Shown piece by piece: positions 17,536 to 25,343 of a stretch of DNA of 64,000 nucleotides. The stretch spans positions 186,001-250,000 of the forward strand of contig JBASFK010000002.1 of NCBI GenBank assembly GCA_049652985.1. Direction: 5' to 3'. Made by a program: the position numbers and the translations under genes. This DNA is from UBA7657 sp049652985. Lineage in GTDB: Bacteria > Pseudomonadota > Alphaproteobacteria > Micavibrionales > Micavibrionaceae. Position 1 is the first letter of the stretch, and each line of letters begins with the position of its first letter. The notes beneath the pieces were generated by a model that was not told the DNA's origin, made no database searches, and saw nothing but the letters and a program-made list of their open reading frames with translations.

Positions 17536-18528
17536 ATGCAAGACCGAGTATTAACCTTCCCCGAAATTTCCGTTGCGCCGATGATGGACTGGACCGACCG
17601 CCATTGCCGGTTTTTCCATCGCCTGCTCTCGCCAAATGTCCGGCTTTACACGGAAATGGTGACCACCGGCGCCATATTACACGGCGACCGCGAGCGTTTC
17701 CTGCGTTTTGACGACAGCCAGCACCCGATTGCCCTGCAGCTCGGCGGCTCCGATGCCCAGGATCTCGCCTTCTCGGCCAAGGCAGGTGCACAATACGGGT
17801 ATGACGAAATCAACCTGAATTGCGGCTGTCCCTCGGACAGAGTCCAGTCGGGCCGTTTCGGCGCGTGCCTGATGCGCGAGCCATCGCACGTAGCGGACTG
17901 TGTAGAAGCCATGAATAAGGCTGTGGACATTCCTGTGAGTGTTAAATGCCGCATCGGCATCGACGACGAGGACAGTTTTGAATTCCTCGATAAATTTGTG
18001 GGCGAAATTGCGGATAGAGGGTGCAAAACTTTTGTCATCCATGCGCGCAAGGCGTGGCTTAAGGGTTTGTCGCCGAAAGAAAATCGCGAAGTGCCGCCGC
18101 TCGATTATGAACGTGTGCGTAAGATCAAGGCGAAATATTCCCAGCTGCGGATAATTTTGAATGGCGGGCTGACGACCATCGGCGGGATTAAAGCCGCCGG
18201 CGTCGATGGCGCGATGATCGGCCGCGAGGCGTACCAGAACCCGTGGTTCCTGACGGAGATTGAACGCGAGATTTTCGGCAACGCCGCGACGCGCAGCCGC
18301 GATACCGTTGTCTTAAAAATGGTTGATTATGCGCGCGAGCAGAGAAAATTATTCGACACGCCCATCAAATCCATCACGCGTCACATGATCGGGCTTTATC
18401 ATGAGTTGCCGGGCGCGAAAGCCTGGAGGCGTGCTCTCAGCACCCTGCCCCATGAAGACGGCGCAGATGAGAGCGTTTTGCTCAAAGCGCTTGAGGCGAT
18501 GGAAGGCCGTCAGAAACTCGCCGCTTAA
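17536..18528 (+). CDS. dusA: tRNA-dihydrouridine synthase A
   Basis: FMN-dependent reduction of uridine in the tRNA D-loop. Shows SVAPMMDWTDRHCRFFHRLL at the N-terminus, NLNCGCPSDRVQSGRFGACLM with the catalytic cysteine, IHARKAWLKGLSPKENREVPPL and the FMN phosphate site NGGLTTIGG...GAMIGREAYQNPW, all DusA-type. The frame is open from 17506, but ATG 17536 gives the typical start and lies just after a TATGAT element. It overlaps sufA tail to tail by four bases. Confidence 0.95.
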   Translation: MQDRVLTFPEISVAPMMDWTDRHCRFFHRLLSPNVRLYTEMVTTGAILHGDRERFLRFDDSQHPIALQLGGSDAQDLAFSAKAGAQYGYDEINLNCGCPSDRVQSGRFGACLMREPSHVADCVEAMNKAVDIPVSVKCRIGIDDEDSFEFLDKFVGEIADRGCKTFVIHARKAWLKGLSPKENREVPPLDYERVRKIKAKYSQLRIILNGGLTTIGGIKAAGVDGAMIGREAYQNPWFLTEIEREIFGNAATRSRDTVVLKMVDYAREQRKLFDTPIKSITRHMIGLYHELPGAKAWRRALSTLPHEDGADESVLLKALEAMEGRQKLAA

Positions 18529-18890
18529 ACTTTCTCTTCTTCCTTGTCCTGAACATAGAAAGATTCACCACAACCGCAGCGGCCCTTCTCGTTCGGATTT
18601 TTGAATTTGAACTTGGAGTTGCCCATTTCATCCTCGGCATAATCAATCGTGATGCCGAAGAGCATCCAGCTATGCAGCTTCGGGATATAGAGCGTGGCGT
18701 TTCCCTGCTCGATCCTGTCGTCCTGCGCGATGTCCTCGTCTGCCTTGATATATTCCATCTGGTAGCTGCTGCCCGAGCAGCCGCGCGGCTTGACGTTCAG
18801 GCGTACGCCCTGCGTTCCGCCTGGTGCTTTCGAGAGTAATTTTTCAATCTGCGCGGCGGCGGTTTCGGTGATGTTGATGGGTTGGGTCAT
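18525..18890 (-). CDS. sufA: A-type Fe-S cluster carrier (SufA/IscA family)
   Basis: Receives and delivers Fe-S clusters. The 121-residue protein has the three conserved cysteines of the family: KPRGCSGSSY and, near the C-terminus, GRCGCGESF. ATG 18890 is preceded by a strong AAGGAG; the longer open frame overlaps sufT and is rejected. Last gene of the SUF operon, 11 bases after sufT. Confidence 0.94.
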   Translation of the reverse strand: MTQPINITETAAAQIEKLLSKAPGGTQGVRLNVKPRGCSGSSYQMEYIKADEDIAQDDRIEQGNATLYIPKLHSWMLFGITIDYAEDEMGNSKFKFKNPNEKGRCGCGESFYVQDKEEEKV

Positions 18891-18901
18891 TTTCTTTCTC
18901 C

Positions 18902-19327
18902 TTAATAAAACATGTTCAGTTGCATTTTCGCAGTTTCCGCCATGTGCGACGGATCCCACGCGGGTTCCCAGATGATCTCGACATCGACATCGCCGACGCC
19001 CTCGATCGGTAAAATTGCGCTCTGTACCCAGACCGGCATTTCCTGCGCGACCGGGCAGCCGGGCGAGGTCAGCGTCATTTTGACGTCGACGTCGCTCTTG
19101 CCGTCCTTCGGTTCCTTGACGGTGACCTTATAGATCAGGCCGAGTTCGTAAATATTCACCGGGATTTCCGGGTCGTAAATCTCGCGGATCGCCGCCTGGA
19201 TTTTCGGCCAGAGCGGATGGCTGCGCGGCATGTCGACATTCGGCGGCTCCGACAATTCGTCGTACGCCTCTTCGCCTACCGCCTGCTTGACCATGTCCTG
19301 GTCGGCTATCGGGTCGATCTTCATCAT
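18902..19327 (-). CDS. sufT: SUF system protein SufT (MIP18/DUF59 family)
   Basis: Involved in Fe-S cluster maturation; family members assist Fe-S transfer to client proteins. The MIP18 domain covers about 40-135: IREIYDPEIPVNIYELGLIY, then MTLTSPGCPVAQEMPVWV with the single conserved cysteine, and IIWEPAWDPSHMAETAK. Its ATG overlaps the sufS stop (ATGA). 141 residues. Confidence 0.93.
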   Translation of the reverse strand: MMKIDPIADQDMVKQAVGEEAYDELSEPPNVDMPRSHPLWPKIQAAIREIYDPEIPVNIYELGLIYKVTVKEPKDGKSDVDVKMTLTSPGCPVAQEMPVWVQSAILPIEGVGDVDVEIIWEPAWDPSHMAETAKMQLNMFY

Positions 19328-20571
19328 GCGAACAGCTTCTGCACTTTGTGCAGCCCCTCCACCAATTGAATTATATCATTTTTATCAGAGTACAGCCCCA
19401 GGGAAGCGCGCACGGTGGAATCCAGTCCTAATTTCGCCATCAGCGGCATGCAACAATGATGCCCGGCGCGTACGGCCACGCCGCACTGGTCCAGCACCAT
19501 GCCGATATCGCTCGGGTGGATGTTTTTTATGGTGAAGCTGAGAATTCCAGCCTTCTCCGGCGCGGTGCCGTGAATGGTGAGGCCCTCGATCTGCTTCAGT
19601 TGTTCAGTCGCGTAGCCGAGCAGATCGTTTTCATGCGCGGCGATTTTGTCCATGCCGATGGATTGCACGTAATCGATGGCGGCCCCTAACCCGATGACCT
19701 CCGCAATCGCGGGCGTACCGGCCTCGAACCTGTATGGCGCATCCTTGTACGTGGTTTTTTCGAAGGTGACGCGGGCGATCATGTCGCCGCCTCCCTGGTA
19801 TGGCGGCATCGCATTCAGCACATCATATTTGCCGTAGAGAACGCCGATGCCGGTCGGGCCATAAAGCTTGTGGCCTGTGAAAACGTAGAAATCAGCGTCG
19901 AGATTGCGCATGTTGACAGGTCCGTGGACAATTGCCTGTGAACCATCCACGAGGATGTGGATATCCTTGTTATAGGCCCGCGCCATGCTGATGATATCTT
20001 TGACAAGATTGATGGTGCCGAGCGCATTCGAGATATGCACAAGGCCAATGAGCTTCGTCTTTGGGGATAAAAGTTTTTCGAAGGCATCCAAATCGAGAAC
20101 GCCGTTTGAATCGAACGGCACGGTTTTGATGACGATACCGATATGGTCACGCAAAATCTGCCACGGCACGATGTTCGCGTGATGCTCCATTTCGCTCAGG
20201 ATCACTTCGTCGCCGGGGCGTAAATTCCTGTGGCCCCAGCTCATGGCGACGAGGTTGACGCCTTCGGTCGCGTTGCGTGTGAAGACGATTTCCTTTTCGG
20301 TCGCGCCGATAAACGCCGCCACGCGCGCCCGTACGTTCTCGAATTTTTCGGTCAGGTCGGTGGAGAGGCGGTAAAGACCGCGATGGATATTCGCGTACGC
20401 GCCTTCGTACACCGCGTTCATGGCATCTAAAACGGCCTGCGGTTTCTGGGCGCTGGCGGCCGTATCGAGGAACGCGAGCGGCTGGCCGTTCATCTTCGTT
20501 TTGAGAACGGGGAAATCGGCGCGGAATTTTTCAATCCCGGTTGTTACCTTGACAGCGCTTTGTGCAGCCAT
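19324..20571 (-). CDS. sufS: Cysteine desulfurase SufS
   Basis: PLP enzyme that supplies sulfur to the SUF scaffold. The PLP lysine is in FTGHKLYGPTGIGVLYGK and the persulfide-forming cysteine in RAGHHCCMPLM, with the short loop typical of group II desulfurases. 415 residues. It overlaps the end of sufD by 28 bases. No sufE or sufU gene is visible in this operon; the sulfur acceptor must be encoded elsewhere or be SufBCD itself. Confidence 0.96.
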   Translation of the reverse strand: MAAQSAVKVTTGIEKFRADFPVLKTKMNGQPLAFLDTAASAQKPQAVLDAMNAVYEGAYANIHRGLYRLSTDLTEKFENVRARVAAFIGATEKEIVFTRNATEGVNLVAMSWGHRNLRPGDEVILSEMEHHANIVPWQILRDHIGIVIKTVPFDSNGVLDLDAFEKLLSPKTKLIGLVHISNALGTINLVKDIISMARAYNKDIHILVDGSQAIVHGPVNMRNLDADFYVFTGHKLYGPTGIGVLYGKYDVLNAMPPYQGGGDMIARVTFEKTTYKDAPYRFEAGTPAIAEVIGLGAAIDYVQSIGMDKIAAHENDLLGYATEQLKQIEGLTIHGTAPEKAGILSFTIKNIHPSDIGMVLDQCGVAVRAGHHCCMPLMAKLGLDSTVRASLGLYSDKNDIIQLVEGLHKVQKLFA

Positions 20572-21506
20572 TCCTGTGCCTGTTGCTGAATAATAGTTTT
20601 AAGCTTTTCATCCTCAATCTTGTCCACCACTTCATCCACAAAGGCGTCCATGAGGAGCAGCCGCGCCTGCGCATCCGTTAACCCACGTGAGCGGAGGTAA
20701 AAAAGCGGTTCCTCATCTAACTGGCCGGTCGTCGCGCCGTGCGAGCACTTTACGTCGTCGGCGTAGATTTCAAGTTCAGGCTTAGTGTCCATCTCAGCTT
20801 TGTCAGACAGCAGAATGGCGTTGGACAATTGGTAGCCATCCGTTTTCTGCGCGGGTTTATGAACATGGACCTTGCCCTGGAACACGCCACGCGCGGAGTC
20901 ATCAAGGACGGTTCTATAAAACTGGTTCGAGCGGCAATGCGGCGCCTTGTGCTCCATTAATATAGTGGTGTCGGTGTGCTGGGTGCCGTTCGCGAGGTTC
21001 AGGCCGTTGAAACTGCATTCGATATTCGCGCCGTTGAGAATAGCGTGGATTTCGTGGCGCATCATCTTGCTGCCGATATTCAGGCTAAAGCCGTTATAAG
21101 TTCCATCACGTTCGACAGTTACCCTCACCATATTGGTGTGAACGGCGTTTATATCGTCATTCTGTATGCGCACGTGATGAAATTTCGCGTTTGGACCGAC
21201 GATGATTTCGGTGATCATGTTTTTCCAGTACGAGCCTTTACCGTCATGGCGCTCTATCAATGTGAGGTCTGCACCCTCCTCCAAAACGACTTTGAGAACA
21301 GGCGCTTGCAGGACTCCATCCCGGCCTGTCCACAAAAGCTGCACAGGTTCTCCACCGGTTTGTCCCCTGTTTCTGTGGATAGAATGGGGCTCAGGTTGTA
21401 ATACCATAAGCCCCTGCGGAACGGCTTTCGGCAGGTTGGTGTATTTCCATTCTTCCTGGACGGGCGTGGGTAAATTATTCGGCTGGAGCGCTGCGAGTTG
21501 ACTCAT
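20544..21506 (-). CDS. sufD: Fe-S cluster assembly protein SufD
   Basis: Partner of SufB and SufC in the scaffold complex; right-handed beta-helix protein. 320 residues, on the short side for SufD. Family segments are EEWKYTNLPKAVPQG near the N-terminus, the central beta-helix, and the C-terminal KCSHGATTGQLDEEPLFYLRSRG with the conserved His. Its ATG overlaps the sufC stop (ATGA). Confidence 0.94.
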   Translation of the reverse strand: MSQLAALQPNNLPTPVQEEWKYTNLPKAVPQGLMVLQPEPHSIHRNRGQTGGEPVQLLWTGRDGVLQAPVLKVVLEEGADLTLIERHDGKGSYWKNMITEIIVGPNAKFHHVRIQNDDINAVHTNMVRVTVERDGTYNGFSLNIGSKMMRHEIHAILNGANIECSFNGLNLANGTQHTDTTILMEHKAPHCRSNQFYRTVLDDSARGVFQGKVHVHKPAQKTDGYQLSNAILLSDKAEMDTKPELEIYADDVKCSHGATTGQLDEEPLFYLRSRGLTDAQARLLLMDAFVDEVVDKIEDEKLKTIIQQQAQEWLHKALSR

Positions 21507-22264
21507 GCGGCTTTACCTACAAATTCGGCGTAGCCTTTTTTCTCGAGTTCGAGCGCGAGTTCGGGGCCGCCGGTTTTGATGATTTTTCCGTCCGCCATGA
21601 CATGCACGACGTCCGGCTTGATGTAATCGAGCAGTCTTTGATAGTGCGTGATGACGAGGAAGGAACGGTTCTGCCCGCGCATTTTGTTCACGCCGTCGGC
21701 GACGATTTTCAGCGCGTCGATGTCGAGGCCGGAATCGGTTTCGTCGAGGACGCAGAATTTCGGGTCGAGGATAGCCATCTGGAGGATTTCGTTGCGTTTC
21801 TTCTCGCCGCCCGAGAAGCCGACATTCACGGCGCGTTTCATCATGTCGTCCGAGATACCGAGCTCTTTGCTTTTCTCTCTGATGAGTTTCAGCATGGCGA
21901 GGGCGTCGAGTTCTTCTTCTCCCCGTTGTTTTCTCACGGCGTTGACGGAAGTTTTGAGGAACGTGCTCATATTGACGCCGGGAATTTCGACCGGGTACTG
22001 GAAGGCGAGGAACAGGCCCGCTGCGGCACGCTCTTCCGGCGGCAGCTCGAGAATATCCTTACCGTCCAGCTCGATGGAACCCTTGGTCACTTCATAATCC
22101 TCGCGGCCCGCGAGAACATAGGACAGCGTCGATTTGCCGGAGCCGTTCGGGCCCATGATCGCGTGCACCTGCCCATCGCCGATCTCGAGATTGATCCCTT
22201 TCAGGATTTCTTTCGTGCCTTCGTCGGTTTCGATCGAGGCGTGGAGATTTTTAATTTTGATCAT
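21503..22264 (-). CDS. sufC: Fe-S cluster assembly ATPase SufC
   Basis: ABC-type ATPase of the SufBCD scaffold. Walker A GPNGSGKSTL (about 38-47), signature FSGGEKKRNEI, Walker B CVLDETDSGLDIDAL; 253 residues. Normally it follows sufB directly; here three small genes intervene and its ATG overlaps the stop of the last one (ATGA). The first codons (22242-22264) are repeated with one mismatch 519 bases upstream, marking the insertion. Confidence 0.97.
   Translation of the reverse strand: MIKIKNLHASIETDEGTKEILKGINLEIGDGQVHAIMGPNGSGKSTLSYVLAGREDYEVTKGSIELDGKDILELPPEERAAAGLFLAFQYPVEIPGVNMSTFLKTSVNAVRKQRGEEELDALAMLKLIREKSKELGISDDMMKRAVNVGFSGGEKKRNEILQMAILDPKFCVLDETDSGLDIDALKIVADGVNKMRGQNRSFLVITHYQRLLDYIKPDVVHVMADGKIIKTGGPELALELEKKGYAEFVGKAA
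22242..22264 (-). repeat. Direct repeat copy 1 (start of sufC)
   Basis: 23 bases covering the first sufC codons, MIKIKNL, matching copy 2 at 22761-22783 at 22 of 23 positions in the same orientation. Together they bracket the two inserted membrane-protein genes. Confidence 0.9.
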
Positions 22265-22479
22265 TTTTCCAAATACTCCAGGCTTTTGTTTACTTCCTCT
22301 TCGGAAGGATATGTTTGAGTACTATTTTCTTCGTTCTGGTACGATTTTTGATTGAAATAGAGTTCTTCACAAAGCTCAAACGCTAAAAGAAGAGCAAAGC
22401 AGATCACCCCTAAAATCAGGGTTATATAAAAGTAATGCTGCAATTTTAGAAACCAGATTTTTTTGTAAAAGGGCTCCAT
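22261..22479 (-). CDS. Small single-TM protein inserted in the SUF operon
   Basis: 72 residues: short basic N-terminus, one TM helix (about 18-36, YITLILGVICFALLLAFEL), then an acidic cytosolic or periplasmic tail. No family recognised. Start ATG 22479 overlaps the upstream stop as TGATG; the GTG one codon earlier is less likely. Its stop overlaps the sufC ATG (ATGA). The gene is more AT-rich than sufC and than the preceding gene. Confidence 0.75.
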   Translation of the reverse strand: MEPFYKKIWFLKLQHYFYITLILGVICFALLLAFELCEELYFNQKSYQNEENSTQTYPSEEEVNKSLEYLEK

Positions 22480-22745
22480 CACTGCGCGCCCCCGTGCTTT
22501 TCCTTATAGACTTTCGCAATACCCATGAGGCTGACGGCGATCCAGCAAAGTTCCTGCACCGCGACGCCGAGGTCGCCGTTATCGTATTCGTAAAAAGCGG
22601 CTACCAATATCAATGCCGCGCCGAGGCCATTGATGACGTAGTAATTCATACCGTCAGCGCTCAGCTTGCCGCGCTCAAGCAGGAAATACGTGAGAACACA
22701 CATGCCCGCCCCGATCACACCCGCGATGCTGAAAATGGTTTCCAT
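22479..22745 (-). CDS. CBU_0592-like membrane protein inserted in the SUF operon
   Basis: 88 residues with three hydrophobic segments (about 4-22, 35-54, 60-79). The layout and the pattern FLLERGKLSADGMNYYVINGLGA resemble the CBU_0592-type small membrane domain, a family without firm function. Start ATG 22745 overlaps the stop of a 12-codon reading frame as TAATG. GC content is near that of the surrounding suf genes, unlike its two inserted neighbours. Confidence 0.75.
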   Translation of the reverse strand: METIFSIAGVIGAGMCVLTYFLLERGKLSADGMNYYVINGLGAALILVAAFYEYDNGDLGVAVQELCWIAVSLMGIAKVYKEKHGGAQ

Positions 22746-22783
22746 TATTTATTCTTTTGCTGAAGATTTTTAATTTTGATCAT
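22746..22783 (-). pseudogene. 12-codon remnant of a duplicated sufC start
   Basis: ATG at 22783 overlaps the HEPN gene stop (ATGA) and reads MIKIKNLQQKNK then TAA; the first seven codons equal the start of sufC. The stop overlaps the next gene start as TAATG. It looks like the 5' end of sufC cut off by insertion, now serving as a translational bridge. Confidence 0.6.
22761..22783 (-). repeat. Direct repeat copy 2 (duplicated sufC start)
   Basis: 22 of 23 bases identical to 22242-22264, same orientation, 519 bases apart. Consistent with duplication of the sufC start when the membrane cassette was inserted. Confidence 0.9.
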
Positions 22784-23232
22784 GCTGCTTCTTTCAGTAA
22801 AAACGATTCTACTCTTTTTCCATATCTTTCTATGTGATCAATTAAATTTTTTGGCTCCGCAAATCCAGATGGTCCAATCAAAAAGAGACCATGCATGGGA
22901 TATCTTTGCATATGATGCACGTTTAAATTACGGATAACCCCAGCAAGCGTTATTTCATCATCACTAAAAGTCATTCCCATTTTATCGCATTCATTAATAA
23001 GGTCTTGGATCTCATGACCTAGATTTTTTAAATCTTTATATTTTAGCCCCTTAGACATTAAATATGCTTTGGTAAAAAGCTCAAAAGAATGTGAAGCTAA
23101 ATAATTTACTGGGCCAGCAGGGCTAATACCTGCTTTGTTTATAAATAATAGCCTAGCTGCATTTAAGTATTCCCAACCAAAATTTAGAACAGCCTTTGCG
23201 TTCGGTTCTGTTGGGCCAGAATTGTAAACCAT
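22780..23232 (-). CDS. HEPN-domain protein inserted between sufB and sufC
   Basis: 150 residues, all helical. The HEPN signature R-x4-H is seen as R101-NLNV-H106, and the preceding helix HSFELFTKAYLMSKGLKYKD followed by LGHEIQDLINE fits the core of this superfamily, many of whose members are RNases or toxin/antiviral components. No partner nucleotidyltransferase (MNT) gene is next to it. ATG 23232 overlaps the sufB stop as TGATG. The sequence is markedly AT-rich (two 60-base stretches hand-counted at 32 and 40% GC against about 62% in sufB), indicating transfer. Catalytic activity is not shown. Confidence 0.68.
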   Translation of the reverse strand: MVYNSGPTEPNAKAVLNFGWEYLNAARLLFINKAGISPAGPVNYLASHSFELFTKAYLMSKGLKYKDLKNLGHEIQDLINECDKMGMTFSDDEITLAGVIRNLNVHHMQRYPMHGLFLIGPSGFAEPKNLIDHIERYGKRVESFLLKEAA

Positions 23233-24689
23233 CACCCAACACTCCCCTCAAGAGAGATGCCCACCAGCTTCTGCGCCTCGACGGCGAATTCCATGGGGAG
23301 GTTCTGCAGCACTTCGCGGGCGAAGCCGTTGACGATGAGGGCCACGGCCTCCTCCTGAGAAAGTCCGCGCTGCATGCAGTAGAACATCTGGTCTTCGGAG
23401 ATTTTCGACGTAGTGGCCTCGTGCTCGAGGTTCGCCGATTTATTCCGGCTTTCGATATAGGGCACGGTGTGCGCGCCGCAATTATCGCCGATGAGCAATG
23501 AATCGCATTGCGTGAAATTCCGCGCGCCCTCTGCCTTCGGCATAATCTTCACCAGTCCGCGATAGGTGTTGTCGGATTTTCCGGCACTGATGCCCTTGGA
23601 CACAATCCTGCTGCGGGTATTCTTGCCGAGATGGATCATTTTCGTGCCGGTGTCGGCCTGCTGATAGCCGTTCGTGATCGCCACGGAATAAAATTCGCCC
23701 TGCGAGCCGTCGCCCTTCAAAATGCAACTCGGGTATTTCCACGTGATCGCGGAGCCGGTTTCCACCTGCGTCCATGAAACCTTGGAATTGCGGCCCTCGC
23801 ACAAAGCGCGCTTGGTGACGAAATTATAAATGCCGCCCTTGCCGTTTTCATCGCCGGGGAACCAATTCTGGACGGTCGAGTATTTAATTGTCGCGTCGTC
23901 ATGCGCGATGAGCTCGACCACGGCGGCGTGGAGCTGGCGCACGTCGCGCATCGGCGCGGTGCAGCCCTCGAGATACGACACATACGAACCCTTATCCGCG
24001 ATAATCAGCGTGCGTTCGAACTGGCCGGTGTTCAGTTCGTTGATGCGAAAGTAAGTCGATAATTCCATCGGGCAGCGCACGCCGGGCGGGATGTAGACGA
24101 ACGAGCCATCGGTGAACACCGCGCTGTTGAGGCAGGCATGCTTGTTATCGGCGAAGGGCACGACAGAGCCCATATATTTTTTGACGAGATCCGGGTGTTC
24201 CTTCACGGCTTCGGAGATCGAGCAGAAAATAACGCCCGCCTCTTTCAGCTTGGCCTTGAAGGTCGTGGCGACAGAGACGGAGTCAAACACCACGTCGACC
24301 GCGACGCCCGCCAGCATTTCGCGCTCGCGCAGAGGAATGCCGAGTTTCTCATACGTCTCCAGCAAACGGGGATCGACGTCTTCGAGAGATTTTGGCGCGC
24401 CGTCCATATCTTTCGGCGCGGCGTAATAATAGGCGTCCTGGTAATCGATGGGCGGGAAAGATACTTTCGCCCATTTCGGCTCGGGCATTTTCTGCCAATG
24501 ACGGAACGCCTTCAGCCGCCATTCCAGCAGCCATTCCGGCTCGCCTTTTTTCGCGGAGATAAAACGCACCGTGTCTTCGGACAGGCCCTTGGGCGCTTTG
24601 TCGCTTTCAATATCGGTCACGAAGCCAGCGGTGTATTTTCCGCCGAGGCCTTCGACCGTTTTGATTGTTTCCTCGGTAATCGAGCTCAT
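23232..24689 (-). CDS. sufB: Fe-S cluster assembly protein SufB
   Basis: Scaffold subunit on which the cluster is built with SufC and SufD. 485 residues, usual length; shows YYYAAPKD near 90, LNSAVFTDGSFVYIPPGVRCP, SYLEGCTAPMRD, and the C-terminal segment with NLEHEATTSKISEDQMFYCMQRGL carried in parts. Its ATG overlaps the regulator stop (ATGA), so regulator and scaffold are translationally coupled. Confidence 0.97.
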   Translation of the reverse strand: MSSITEETIKTVEGLGGKYTAGFVTDIESDKAPKGLSEDTVRFISAKKGEPEWLLEWRLKAFRHWQKMPEPKWAKVSFPPIDYQDAYYYAAPKDMDGAPKSLEDVDPRLLETYEKLGIPLREREMLAGVAVDVVFDSVSVATTFKAKLKEAGVIFCSISEAVKEHPDLVKKYMGSVVPFADNKHACLNSAVFTDGSFVYIPPGVRCPMELSTYFRINELNTGQFERTLIIADKGSYVSYLEGCTAPMRDVRQLHAAVVELIAHDDATIKYSTVQNWFPGDENGKGGIYNFVTKRALCEGRNSKVSWTQVETGSAITWKYPSCILKGDGSQGEFYSVAITNGYQQADTGTKMIHLGKNTRSRIVSKGISAGKSDNTYRGLVKIMPKAEGARNFTQCDSLLIGDNCGAHTVPYIESRNKSANLEHEATTSKISEDQMFYCMQRGLSQEEAVALIVNGFAREVLQNLPMEFAVEAQKLVGISLEGSVG

Positions 24690-25141
24690 GCGATTCCCTC
24701 GATGATAATTTCTTGATTTTTATTGGAAGCATGACGTTCATTGCGCATCATGTCCGCAAGCGTCACGCTCTCCAGTGCGCCGCGCACGGCGTAGTTGACT
24801 CCGTTCCAGCGTCCTTTGACGGCGCAGCTGCTTTCATAGCCGCAGGTGGACTCGCTGCCGTCGACGCAGGAGGTCAGCGAGATCGGGCCGTCGACCGCCG
24901 TGATGATTTTTGCCACGGAGATTTTTTCGGGCGCCATCGATAATTTGTAGCCGCCGGCCGCGCCGCGCGCTGATTCCAAAAATTCTTCGCGCGACAAAAG
25001 CTTCAGCACCTTGGCCACGGTCGGCTCGGGCAGGCCGGTCTTCGCCGAGACGCCGCTGGCCGTCATCAACGCATCATCGCTACGGGCGAGCGCCGCCAGA
25101 ACCACCACCGCGTAATCAGCCATTTTTGATATTTTTATCAC
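24686..25141 (-). CDS. Rrf2-family SUF operon regulator (IscR/SufR-like)
   Basis: 151-residue winged-helix repressor with the family start KISKMADYAVVVLAALA, recognition helix GLPEPTVAKVLKLL, wing GAAGGYKLS and three cysteines (CVDGSESTCGYESSC) positioned to hold an Fe-S cluster. By analogy with IscR and the SUF-associated Rrf2 regulators, it should sense cluster status and control its own operon. The start is GTG 25141; the ATG six codons later would remove the conserved N-terminus. First gene of the operon. Confidence 0.9.
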   Translation of the reverse strand: MIKISKMADYAVVVLAALARSDDALMTASGVSAKTGLPEPTVAKVLKLLSREEFLESARGAAGGYKLSMAPEKISVAKIITAVDGPISLTSCVDGSESTCGYESSCAVKGRWNGVNYAVRGALESVTLADMMRNERHASNKNQEIIIEGIA

Positions 25142-25151
25142 TCAAAAAACC

Positions 25152-25179
25152 GCTATAAGTTGTTGAGAATCAATCGCAA
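25152..25179 (-). promoter_or_regulatory. Candidate SUF operon promoter with Fur-like box
   Basis: On the reverse strand TTGCGA and TATAGC are separated by 16 bases, ending about 10 bases before the GTG start, so the leader would be very short. The spacer and -35 coincide with TGAGAATCAATCGCA (25164-25178), which partly matches the 7-1-7 Fur pattern TGATAATNATTATCA. Iron control is inference. Confidence 0.4.
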
Positions 25180-25343
25180 TTCCATTCAGGACTAAAAACG
25201 TACCATTTATTTGTCATTTCCGACCTCAATTTTCAAGGGAAAAGTGGGTTTTGGCGTTAAATTCGCGTATTCAAGGCCGGGCATGCTCCTGTACGCTTAA
25301 TATCTGGTTTTTCTGCCTGTTTTCTATCTATGGGTTGCCTCCG

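Noticed and set aside
20544..20571. sufS/sufD overlap of 28 bases as a possible frameshift or start error
   Set aside because: Both protein ends are normal for their families, and overlaps are common through this operon.
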